Of a stretch of 64,000 nucleotides of DNA, positions 43,693 to 51,130 are shown piece after piece. The DNA comes from Kitasatospora sp. MAA4 (lineage in GTDB: Bacteria; Actinomycetota; Actinomycetes; Streptomycetales; Streptomycetaceae). The stretch is from assembly GCF_029893355.1 (NCBI RefSeq), contig NZ_JARZAI010000015.1, forward strand, positions 148,019 through 212,018. The letters run 5' to 3'. Within the stretch, counting starts at the first letter, position 1. Each line of letters starts with the position of its first letter. The position numbers were made by a program, and so were the translations under genes. The notes under the pieces are model-generated. The model did no database searches, had not been told where the DNA came from, and worked only from the letters and a program-made list of their open reading frames with translations.

Positions 43693-44112
43693 ATGGAATC
43701 GGCAGGCTGGAACTGGCTCAAGGGGCAACCGCCGAACTGGGAGGCTCCCGAGAATCTGCGGGGCCCTACCAGCTCTTGGGCCGTCAATCTTGCTGTACAA
43801 ATGCTCGGCAGCAACATCATCGGTAATCATCTCATCGAACTCGTCGCAGAGTTCATCGCCGCAAAGTCACGGCTTGAACTATGGATGGCTCAGCATGAGC
43901 CGCCGCTTGCCCTGAAGCAGCAGTTTGCACTGGGCCGCGGTAGCGCTGATGCCGTGCGGATCGTCTACGAGGCGTGGGTTGTATACGCCACGGCGCATCA
44001 GTCGGCGAGAGGGAAAGTGGCAATGGTTGAGAATGAGAAAGCGATGCTGATCGAAGCCCTATCTCAGGCTACAGAAACCCTGGTGCGTTCGCGGAGCGAT
44101 CAAGTTACATAA
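43693..44112 (+). CDS. Candidate immunity protein for orphan tip 2
   Basis: 139 residues starting 3 bp after the tip's stop codon, with a strong AAGGAGG ribosome site at 43677-43683. All-helical in appearance ('SWAVNLAVQMLGSNIIGNHLIELVAEFIAAKSRL'). No recognised family. Identified as immunity by position, size and shared low GC. Confidence 0.65.
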   Translation: MESAGWNWLKGQPPNWEAPENLRGPTSSWAVNLAVQMLGSNIIGNHLIELVAEFIAAKSRLELWMAQHEPPLALKQQFALGRGSADAVRIVYEAWVVYATAHQSARGKVAMVENEKAMLIEALSQATETLVRSRSDQVT

Positions 44113-44424
44113 CCAGAGAGCTGTGATTTCTGGTTCCTGGGTCTCGCCGAGGTGTCATGGCAGATCCCAGGAGTGCAGCTGGACGTGGCGAGAGGTCTCA
44201 CTGGATTTAATTCCGGCGAGGCCTCTCGTACATTGCCGCGCGTAGCGGAGGGACTAACTGAAGGGTCTCGCCGAACGTGTCGGCGAGTGACTATGTGGCC
44301 TAGTGCAGAAGCCTCGAAGGGAGTAAACTTCTGTGGGGCTTCTGGAGTTTGTACAGCAGTAGTTGGCAGCAACATCAGTGGCCGGGTTCTGCACGCATTA
44401 GCGGGTCTCTGCCAGCAGCTTCAC
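44113..44424. other. Spacer after immunity 2 with hairpins and core B
   Basis: Two hairpins: CTCGCCGA-ACGTG-TCGGCGAG (44267-44287), and one at 44316-44343 (AGAAGCC...GGCTTCT) that is related to the terminator after immunity gene 1. The ~60 bp from 44335 onward match 35783 onward at about 80 percent by eye, ending in CTGCAC in both. Confidence 0.6.
44352..44373 (+). other. att-like core B (diverged)
   Basis: TACAGCAGTAG-TTGG-CAGCAAC lies at the same place relative to an immunity-gene terminator as core A. Confidence 0.5.
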
Positions 44425-44910
44425 CCCCGACGGCACGCCGCCGACGTCCTCACCGTCACAGTCACCCCCGGCGAAGCAGACCGCTACAACCTCACCGTCG
44501 CAGACCTCCACACGTACTATGTGCTGGCTGGTGCTACGCCAGTCCTCGTCCACAACAGTTGTGGCGGCACGACGCCGCTTTATCGAACTTCTCCGATCGA
44601 GCACGGTGACTCGGAGCTAAATAGCGGCCTGAATCATGAGAACTTTCCTCGAACTGACGATGGTTCTTATGATGGAGCTGCTCATTTCGGCAATGAGAAA
44701 ACCGCATCTGAATGGGCTAAGGGGTCGGTTGATACTCACGGAACTGGCTTTAGGGTTGAGGTTCCGAATGAGTGGCTTCGAGGGCATATTGATGCTGGAA
44801 GAATTGAGGAGTGGGAGGGTATGACTGAGGAGCACATGGAGTATGTGATTCCTAGGGAGCTGTTCGACGAGTTCAACTCCTTCCCCCGATTCCCTTGGAG
44901 TGGCCGGTGA
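44425..44910 (+). CDS. Orphan Rhs toxin tip 3 with longer Hint remnant
   Basis: About 40 residues of Hint C-terminal sequence ('EADRYNLTVADLHTYYVLAG', then TPVLVHN-S-C) lead into a ~115-residue tip: 'TPLYRTSPIEHGDSELNSGL', 'GAAHFGNEKTASEWAKGS', 'FRVEVPNEWLRG' and 'EYVIPRELFDEFNSF'. The pattern (Y-R near the start, F-G/aromatic mid-region, E-Y-V-I-P near the end) is reminiscent of ADP-ribosyltransferase toxin tips. That is a weak call. The frame is open upstream to 44152, but that part is unrelated spacer. GC is low. Confidence 0.6.
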   Translation, partial: PRRHAADVLTVTVTPGEADRYNLTVADLHTYYVLAGATPVLVHNSCGGTTPLYRTSPIEHGDSELNSGLNHENFPRTDDGSYDGAAHFGNEKTASEWAKGSVDTHGTGFRVEVPNEWLRGHIDAGRIEEWEGMTEEHMEYVIPRELFDEFNSFPRFPWSGR

Positions 44911-45185
44911 TTGACCCTTCTGATCGACTAGAGAAGTGGCAGCTTGTTCGCGCCACTGTAGTGGCTAAGATGCCATACGGGCTCAGGGTAAGGGTTCCAT
45001 CAGGAGAGATCGGCGTTGTGGATCGAGTGTTGATCCATGACCTTCCACTGAAGGCTGCCGAGTGGCCCGGCGTAGGAGTTGAGATTCTGGCGGTGTGCGG
45101 TGGATATACCAGTGGTGGACAACTTCGGCTGAGCTCTCGCGAGTCAGACATCGACATTGCGAGGACTGAGCCAAAGTACGGCTGA
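44907..45185 (+). CDS. Candidate immunity protein for tip 3, S1/OB-fold-like
   Basis: 92 residues starting with GTG in a GTGA overlap with the tip stop codon. 'EKWQLVRATVVAKMPYGLRVRVPSGEIGVVDRVLIHD' and 'VGVEILAVCGGYTSGGQLRLSSRESDI' follow the five-strand order of S1-type OB folds. Overlap, size and low GC identify it as the partner of tip 3. Confidence 0.7.
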   Translation: MIDPSDRLEKWQLVRATVVAKMPYGLRVRVPSGEIGVVDRVLIHDLPLKAAEWPGVGVEILAVCGGYTSGGQLRLSSRESDIDIARTEPKYG

Positions 45186-45215
45186 CTGCCCCGATTGATG
45201 GGCTCCCTCTGAGTC

Positions 45216-45255
45216 GTAGGGGCCCCGCCGGCGTTTTGCCCGGCGGGGCCCCTAC
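45216..45255. terminator. Strong terminator after immunity 3
   Basis: Perfect 16-bp stem GTAGGGGCCCCGCCGG (45216-45231) / CCGGCGGGGCCCCTAC (45240-45255), loop of 8 nt containing TTTT. Confidence 0.85.
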
Positions 45256-45635
45256 GCTGTGCGACGGCAGTGGCATGCGCTCCCGTGCATATGCGTTGCC
45301 GTCACCCGGGGCGAGCATTTGTAGGGTCTCCATAGTGCGGAGTATCGGCCGTTCGCGGCGCGCGCAGTCGGCCTCGACGTTCTGTTGCAGAACGGCGATG
45401 AGGACCGCGCATGTGGCCTGGGCTGGCAGCTTTGCATGGCTGGTCTCGACGGGGGCAATGGGCAGCGGAGCAGGTTTCCTTGGTCTTGATCGATGGGTCC
45501 GGGGCTCTGTCCGCGTTGTCTCGCCCGCCTGTCGGGCCGGGGCCGTACGGGCCGGAGGCAGGAGGGCGGTGCCGGATCCGGCGGGCGGGTTGCGTCGCCC
45601 GCAGGGCGGCGCCTTGATCTTTGTAGAGAAAGTTT
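45256..45635. other. Gene-free spacer
   Basis: About 380 bp between terminators. Open frames exist but none has a credible protein pattern or ribosome site. Confidence 0.45.
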
Positions 45636-45681
45636 CAGCCCACCACAGCCCTGGATCGTCGTCTCTGGGAGTGGTGGGCTG
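45636..45681 (-). terminator. Terminator of the GntR gene
   Basis: 11-bp stem CAGCCCACCAC (45636-45646) / GTGGTGGGCTG (45671-45681), 27 bp beyond the stop codon of the minus-strand regulator. Confidence 0.65.
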
Positions 45682-45707
45682 ATGCCGCTTCTGTGCCTGG
45701 TGGTCCG

Positions 45708-46169
45708 TCAGCTGTCGCTGATGACGTCTTCGATCTTGCGGCCGGCTTGCTCGACGCGGCGTGCGTAGTGGAGGAGTTCGCGCAGCTGGTTGGCGTGCAC
45801 GTTCCAGTAGTGCTCGACGACTGCTTTGGCCTCGACGATGCGGGAGATGTCGTCGCTTGCGAGGGCGTCTTGCAGGGTGGCCTGGATGCGGTCGGCGCCC
45901 TTCTTGAACTCGCCCATGAGCGCTTGGTACTCGGCGTCGTTGGTGATGACCCGTGCGGTGCCGGCGAGGCGGGTGACCGCCTCCGGACGGACGAAGCTGC
46001 CGCGTCCCGCGACGCCGTAGGTGATGTTGCGGTTCTGCAGTTCGCGCAGGGCACGTTGCGCGGTCATGTTGGCGATGCCGAAGGTGTCGGAGATGGCCTT
46101 GGCGGAGGGGACCTTGTCGTCGGGGCCGAGCTTGCCGCTGGCGATCTGCTCCTCGATGGCCTCGACCAC
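45708..46169 (-). CDS. GntR-family regulator, probably 5'-truncated
   Basis: 153 residues from GTG 46169. The winged helix is 'EQIASGKLGPDDKVPSAKAISDTFGIANMTAQRALRELQNRNITYGVAGRGSFV', then a helical C-terminal half. The family-typical lead-in (P-L-Y-Q-Q-V) can be read in frame just upstream, but no ATG/GTG/TTG precedes it. The duplicated MNQN block begins about 90 bp further on, so the true start may have been lost at a duplication junction. Confidence 0.75.
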   Translation of the reverse strand: MVEAIEEQIASGKLGPDDKVPSAKAISDTFGIANMTAQRALRELQNRNITYGVAGRGSFVRPEAVTRLAGTARVITNDAEYQALMGEFKKGADRIQATLQDALASDDISRIVEAKAVVEHYWNVHANQLRELLHYARRVEQAGRKIEDVISDS

Positions 46170-46291
46170 CTGCTGGTACAGGGGGTGCGTCTCCTCGGGC
46201 TGCAGCCGTGCGCAGCGGCGACCGGTCCAGACTGACCGACGTGCGGGTGATGCAGGACAGCCACCGCAAGGCCGACCACGGGCAGGAGCCG

Positions 46292-46666
46292 ATGAACCAG
46301 AACGGCAGTCATGCGGAACGCCTGCCTCACGGGAACGTGGAGTCGGCGGTGGGCGGCCTACGGTTGCTCCCGTGGACCGCCTCGGACGGTCGCCTCTGCT
46401 CCCTGAGCACCGACGGCCGGGGCTACCTCTTGACGCTCGCCGATGACCTCGAAACGATGCAGCTCAGCATGGGCGAGGAACTGTTGGAATACGCCAGGGG
46501 CGTCCTGGATCCGGGAGAGCGGGTGCCTTCGAGCGTCGAGTACCGGTGGCTGGCCTGCCGGCTGGCCGAGGCCCTGTCGGACGCGCTCAGGGTCGCGGAC
46601 TCACGCGGGCAGCGCATTCCGGCTCCGCAGGAGGAGGACGAGGATGCCAGAGCTGACGAGCACTGA
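46292..46666 (+). CDS. MNQN-type hypothetical protein, copy 2
   Basis: 124 residues, paralogue of 42403-42780 (shared LLPWT-SDGR-C-LSTDGRGYL, EELLEYARG, EYRWLACRLAEALSD and RVADSRGQRIPAP). AGGAG lies 4 bp before the ATG. Unlike copy 1 there is no adjacent XRE gene; a GntR gene stands in that place. Confidence 0.75.
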   Translation: MNQNGSHAERLPHGNVESAVGGLRLLPWTASDGRLCSLSTDGRGYLLTLADDLETMQLSMGEELLEYARGVLDPGERVPSSVEYRWLACRLAEALSDALRVADSRGQRIPAPQEEDEDARADEH

Positions 46667-46735
46667 GTTCCGCCACGCTGACACAGCGGCGGACCTCTGG
46701 GACCTGCCGACACGACGAGGGCGAGGGGAACGCTG

Positions 46736-46987
46736 ATGGGCACGACCACCCGCTACCGATTCCGCGAGTACCACCTGACCGCCGTCATCGACCCCTTGGC
46801 CGTGCCGACCTTCGAGGCCGTCTGCGTCACCGGGGAAGAGCAGGACTGCAGCGCCGCGTCAGGCGAGATGCACACCCCGAAGGAACTGACGCGCTGGATC
46901 GCCGGGCACTGCGCGCAGACCGGCCACCAGTCGTACGAGCAGACCACCCGCACCATCGTCCGCGCCGAGCCCGGAGCTTGGCAGTAG
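46736..46987 (+). CDS. DUF7848-like small protein, copy 2
   Basis: 83 residues with the same length and the same Cys/His positions as copy 1 at 42857 ('CVTGEEQDCSAASGEMHTP', 'RWIAGHCAQTGHQSYEQTT'). Part of the duplicated block. Confidence 0.8.
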   Translation: MGTTTRYRFREYHLTAVIDPLAVPTFEAVCVTGEEQDCSAASGEMHTPKELTRWIAGHCAQTGHQSYEQTTRTIVRAEPGAWQ

Positions 46988-47030
46988 GATCACGCGCGCT
47001 GCCAGCGGTAGGACGAGTGGTCTACACCTC

Positions 47031-47052
47031 TGACGGCAGTAGCGACGGCAAC
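47031..47052 (+). other. att-like core D
   Basis: Identical to core C (TGACGGCAGTAG-C-GACGGCAAC). The following ~110 bp up to the Hint arm are also nearly the same as after core C. Confidence 0.55.
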
Positions 47053-47143
47053 AACGTCGGACTTCAGCGCACATCCACGGACACCGACGGACCGTCAAAT
47101 CACCGTTGGCCTGCGAAAAGGCAGGTAGAGAGGGGTCGCGTAG

Positions 47144-47557
47144 CACACGTACTATGTGCTGGCGGGGACAGCACCCGTCCTCGTGCACAACTGCCCTACT
47201 GGGGTTGGTGGGTACGACGGCAGAGTCACGATTGGTGACGGTGCAGCCTCAATCGATGCGGGATCACTGCCTCGCGTTGATCCGAGAGGAACCGGTAGGG
47301 GTGCTGCTGGGGACCGACTCGGGGAACAGCATGACGCCGCTGCAGAGCAGGGCGGCAAGTCAGACGAACAGTCGGACGCTGCTGATGCAATTACCAACGC
47401 GGCGCAGATCGTCGGGAATATCACCCACCAGGCGGTACCTGACATAGGCGGGGCAGGAGCAGCGGACCCCGCTGGAAGCGTTGGTGCTGGTGCGCTTGTA
47501 GCAGGCATCATCGTGAGCCGGGCAGGGAAATGGATAACCGGCAGAATCCGCAGATAG
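47144..47557 (+). CDS. Orphan Rhs toxin tip 4 (silent module), hydrophobic C-terminus
   Basis: Begins with the Hint-end arm (HTYYVLAGTAPVLVHNC), directly preceded by an in-frame TAG (47141-47143). The tip is ~120 residues: Gly/Ala/Asp-rich and disordered in appearance, then 'DAITNAAQIVGNITHQAVPD' and a hydrophobic stretch 'GAGALVAGIIVSRAGKWITGRIRR' with a basic end. A membrane-active effector is conceivable. No overlapping immunity gene follows; a terminator comes 46 bp later. Confidence 0.55.
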   Translation, partial: HTYYVLAGTAPVLVHNCPTGVGGYDGRVTIGDGAASIDAGSLPRVDPRGTGRGAAGDRLGEQHDAAAEQGGKSDEQSDAADAITNAAQIVGNITHQAVPDIGGAGAADPAGSVGAGALVAGIIVSRAGKWITGRIRR

Positions 47558-47603
47558 CAGCGCTGCCATCGTCCGCCCTTCGGACAAGCGCCTAAAAGGA
47601 AAC

Positions 47604-47633
47604 GGGGCGGACCGCACCCGCGCGGTCCGCCCC
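47604..47633 (+). terminator. Terminator after tip 4
   Basis: 12-bp stem GGGGCGGACCGC / GCGGTCCGCCCC with a 6-nt loop. It separates tip 4 from the DUF3710 gene. Confidence 0.8.
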
Positions 47634-47654
47634 TTCACAGAGAGTTGAACGATC

Positions 47655-48758
47655 GTGAAACTGTTTCGGACGAGACGGGATCGTGGGACGGATAGCGCGC
47701 CTGGAGAGTCTCCAAGCGCATCGAACGGTCCGGCACCGCTGACCCCGACTGGAAAGATGATGTTCGCGCTCGCCCGCCGGGACTTCCCGAGCTTTCAACA
47801 GTGGCGTTTGGAGAACGATCGTGAGGAAGCGCGGCGGCTGGCGGTTCCAGCCTTCTTGGACGACTTGGTAAAGGCCCTTGCCGAGCTACGGTTTCCCCGT
47901 GGCTATGACCGTCAATCCGTGGCGGATTTCTCCAGCCGTAAGCGGCAGTTGATCTCGGACGGCATGCCCTATGACGCCGGCGCCACCGAGATCCTGCTTC
48001 ATGAAGCCCTGGGTGGGCCGCCCGCCCGCACCATGCTCCAAGATCACATCTCGACTCGAGTAGGTTGGCACCGGCTTCAGCTCGTCGCGGACCTCGGGGA
48101 CGATCTCGCACTGTCGACCGACGCGCTGAATGGGATCTTGATATCGGCCGAGCGGAAAGCGGCCCACCGCAGTGGCGATACCTATCCCGCGCTGCTGGGC
48201 CGCTCTGCGGAGCAGAATGGCCCAGCGCCCATCGGTCCACGAGACTCTCGTGACTCGTTGGACGAAACCGGCGAATGGCTGGACTACGGGGCGCTGCGCG
48301 TTCCGGTACTCAACGATCTGAAGATGGGCATCAGCCGCGTTCCGTCGGGCGAGTTCGGGGAGCTCCAGGCGTGGCAGAGTGATATGGAGCTGCGGATGCA
48401 GCTGTTCGCTGCATCCGGTCCGGACGGCGACTGGGACAGCGTCCGGGCAGAGATCAGTGCCGCCGCGGGCATGTCAGAAGGTGCCATTGCGGAGGAGATC
48501 CTCTCGCGCTTCGGCACCGAACTCTGGGTTCAGCAGGTCGTGAGCGAGGCAGCGGGCGGGCCGCAGGTCGCCTGTGCCCGGGTGCTCGCCTGCGACGGCC
48601 AAGGCTGGATGCTGAAGTGCACCTTCACAGGTCCCGATGCCTTCGAACCACGGTCTGCGGCGCTCTTGGAGGAGCTCTATGAACGCACGGTCGTGGTCCG
48701 TGGTGATGAGGCCATGGAGGCCCGAAAGCTCATCCCGCTGCGGATGCCGTCCGCATAA
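47655..48758 (+). CDS. Protein with N-terminal unknown domain and C-terminal DUF3710-like domain
   Basis: 367 residues from GTG 47655. The second half reads like DUF3710: 'DYGALRVPVLNDLKMGISRV', 'MELRMQLFAASGPDGDWDSVRAEISA', 'VACARVLACDGQGWMLKCTFTG' and 'ELYERTVVVRGDEAMEARKLIPLRMP'. DUF3710 proteins are small actinobacterial housekeeping proteins usually encoded near dut. Here the domain is fused to a ~190-residue N-terminal domain ('FALARRDFPSFQQWRLENDREEARRL', 'SSRKRQLISDGMPYDAGATEILLHEALGGPP'). It may be the immunity partner of a lost tip or of tip 4, but a terminator lies between. Confidence 0.65.
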   Translation: MKLFRTRRDRGTDSAPGESPSASNGPAPLTPTGKMMFALARRDFPSFQQWRLENDREEARRLAVPAFLDDLVKALAELRFPRGYDRQSVADFSSRKRQLISDGMPYDAGATEILLHEALGGPPARTMLQDHISTRVGWHRLQLVADLGDDLALSTDALNGILISAERKAAHRSGDTYPALLGRSAEQNGPAPIGPRDSRDSLDETGEWLDYGALRVPVLNDLKMGISRVPSGEFGELQAWQSDMELRMQLFAASGPDGDWDSVRAEISAAAGMSEGAIAEEILSRFGTELWVQQVVSEAAGGPQVACARVLACDGQGWMLKCTFTGPDAFEPRSAALLEELYERTVVVRGDEAMEARKLIPLRMPSA

Positions 48759-48786
48759 GGTACCCAGAGGTCACAGGAGCGGAGCT

Positions 48787-48814
48787 GCCCTCTCCACCAG
48801 AAGGTTGAGAGGGC
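48787..48814. terminator. Hairpin after the DUF3710 gene
   Basis: GCCCTCTC (48787-48794) / GAGAGGGC (48807-48814), 28 bp after the stop codon. Confidence 0.5.
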
Positions 48815-49026
48815 GGCGGACGAGTCGGCCTGTACGCCGGGGACAATGCCATCCCCCCGCAAAACGGGGTCTGACCAGGGCGAACGCCGAGCGCGACCCC
48901 GCGCGGTACACACCGCGTACACACCGGGACGCGAAGCGCCCCCGGTCGCGGTACCGGTGCCACCGGGGCACGCGGGGATCGTCATGGTCATAGCCACGAA
49001 CCTTACTTCCCGTGAGGCTTCGGGCG
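48815..49026. other. Boundary spacer before the second element
   Basis: No gene seen. The direct repeat TACACACCG occurs at about 48905 and 48914. The integrase remnant begins at 49027, so an attachment site of element 2 is expected in this stretch, but no tRNA sequence is present. Confidence 0.4.
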
Positions 49027-50409
49027 CTATCGGCTCCGCCTGCTGGACTCCAGCAGAGAGGCTGCTTCGGAGCGTCGGCGCTCCCGCTCAGCCGCCGGCC
49101 ACAACGCCGCCTCCGGCAGGCCGGCCGGCGCCTCGATCCCGTACAGCTCGGTGAACGACGCCGGAGCGTTCTCCCAGTCCACGTGCCACCGTATGTGTTG
49201 GCAGTCTCGGCCATCCGCGCGTGCCGCATCCGCCGCCTGAACCTTGCGCGGCTCAAGGCCCGACGCCATCAACACGGCGTCCACGAAGTGCCGAAGGTCC
49301 CGGAACGTCGCCTGCTCCGGCACGTCCACGCCCCGAGCCCGCGCCCGCTCCTTCGCCTTGTCGAATGCCCGGCACAACGAGTTCTCCTGCACCGGAGTCC
49401 AGTACCGCGTCAGGGTCACCAACTCGGCGTACTCCGGCCGAATGGGCGCGAGCCCGCGCCGCTCCCGCCTGCGGACCTCGACGTCCGACAGCGGCCGGCG
49501 GTAGCGCGCGCAGTGCGTCAGGTACTTCCGCGCGAGGAACGACCCCACGTCCAGCACGGTCCGCGAGCTGCGCGTCTTCAATGGCGCGTCCTTGCGGCGC
49601 CGCTGCTGCTTTTCCACGGCTTGAAGACCACCGTCCGCGTCACATGTCATGTCCTGGTCGCGGACGCCGGCCGCTTCCATCGACCGCAGCGCCTGAAGGG
49701 CACCCTGCCAGAACATGAATTCGTACCGGCCGTCGATCTCCTCAGCGAGCACCACCACATGCGCCCACGTCAGCCGGGCCGTCTCCCGCGCCCGCGTCTC
49801 CTGCGACAGGCGAATCCCCTTCACTGGGTGGCCGCTCATTCGGCACCCGTCATTCTCCACCGCCCACGACAGCATCGCCGACAGCGCCTTACGGACACCC
49901 GACCGCGTGGTGTCTGGCATCCCCGACTTCTTCAACTCGGAGAACCACGTCTTGTACTCGGCCCGCGTCACCGAATTGACCGGCCGCCCACCGAAGGCCG
50001 GCACGACGTGCACCCGCAACCGGGACTCGTACGCCTCGACCGTTCCCTCTCGCCTCTCGTGCTCGGACAGGTACTGAGCCACGCACTCCGCGACCGTCGG
50101 CACCCCCGATCGGGCACTACCCTGCGCCGGTACCGGGTCACGTCCCTCGGACACGGCCGCCCGCTGGCTGCGTTGGAAGTTCCGCGCCGCCGTCTTCCGG
50201 TTCGGCGCGAACGTCCGGTATCGCTGCTTGCCGTTCGCGTCACGCCACTCGGCGCGCCACCGCTTCGCCTTCCCGTGGTCGGCGGTCGGGATCTGCCCGG
50301 CCGGCTTGCAGCCGCACGGCTCCGGCAACAGCCGACCCTTCGCCTTCAACTTCGCGGCGTACTTCTCGACGTCCGTCACGTGCCACAGGTCATACGGATC
50401 TTCACGCAC
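49027..50409 (-). pseudogene. Tyrosine integrase of element 2, catalytic segment frameshifted
   Basis: 460-codon open frame. N-terminus 'KAKRWRAEWRDANGKQRYRTFAPNRKTAARNFQ', core-binding domain and 'FRDLRHFVDAVLMASGLEPRKVQ' (H-x-x-R) are normal. Directly after KVQ the frame reads nonsense (AADAARADGRDCQHIRW), while the +1 frame of the same DNA (about 49183-49237) reads 'RMRHARMAETANTYGGTW', the expected His...Tyr catalytic stretch. The original frame then resumes with 'VDWENAPASFTELYGIEAPAGLP'. The protein as read therefore lacks the catalytic His and Tyr and should be inactive, unless there are sequencing errors. Confidence 0.8.
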
Positions 50410-50686
50410 AGTGCTTCCCCTTCAGGTTTCGGGCAAGCGGCTGCCGGCCAGCCAGCGTGTCAGCAACGATCCGATTCACTTCGGATTCGGCGTACCGCCG
50501 GCCACCACGGCCGGGATAGATCTGGTGAGGCTCAGGCCCCCAGCGGTCCACCTCCCAGGTGGACGCGGCGTTCTGCAAGGTCTTGACCGAGACACCGATT
50601 CGCTCGGCGACCTCATGAACAGTCAGCAGCCGCTCGGAACAGCCATCTTGGGCTGTCGGGACAACTGTACGAGGCTTCCGTGACAC
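50402..50686 (-). CDS. Excisionase-like HTH protein of element 2
   Basis: 94 residues from GTG 50686 (GGAG 9 nt upstream). Winged helix: 'LLTVHEVAERIGVSVKTLQNAASTWEVDRWGPEPHQIYPGRGGRRYAESEVNRIV'. It overlaps the integrase start by 8 bp. The longer open frame upstream is not protein-like. Confidence 0.8.
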   Translation of the reverse strand: MSRKPRTVVPTAQDGCSERLLTVHEVAERIGVSVKTLQNAASTWEVDRWGPEPHQIYPGRGGRRYAESEVNRIVADTLAGRQPLARNLKGKHCA

Positions 50687-51130
50687 GGGTGATCTCCACC
50701 GGGAAAGGGGGGCTGCCGCGACCCGTGGCGCGACGCGCACCACGACGAGGTCGGCGTATGACAGGCGAACGGCAACGCCGCAACCAGCGACGTCCAGTGC
50801 TCGGCCCACAACCAGCAGCACTAAGTTCGACGCCCGGCCCACAACCAGCAGCGCCAACGCGCCCGGCTCACAGCTCAGCGGCGCGGCGACCATCATGCAC
50901 CCGGGAACCCCCCGTCGACCACGGGAAGCCGTCCCGCACGCCGGGATCCACCCGCAGGAGTGATCGACCCTGCATCACCGCAAGACCGCGCCACGCCGCC
51001 GCCTGACGGCCGAACAGGCGCCCATCCAGGGACGGTCAACCCGGGCGAGATGGGCCGATCATCGGCCTACTGAGCCATTCCGGTCACTGCTCTGTAGACC
51101 CCGGCACGCCGGGGTGATCCACTGCCCGTT
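50687..51130. other. Spacer with an 18-bp direct repeat and hairpin
   Basis: CGGCCCACAACCAGCAGC at 50802-50819 and again at 50835-50852 (33-bp period), and a hairpin ACCCCGG-CACG-CCGGGGT at 51098-51115 just before the next gene. The repeats might be arm-type binding sites for the integrase or excisionase. Confidence 0.5.

Noticed and set aside
44152..44424. Upstream part of the open frame leading into tip 3 as protein
   Set aside because: It covers hairpins and the att-like core B that are conserved as DNA elsewhere, and its translation has no pattern; only the part from about 44425 matches Hint.
45236..45682. 148-codon plus-strand frame between the two terminators
   Set aside because: No ribosome site, it overlaps both terminator hairpins, and its composition is random.
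48815..49026. tRNA gene as attachment site of element 2
   Set aside because: I searched by eye for the T-loop GTTCGA-type sequence and a cloverleaf and found none.
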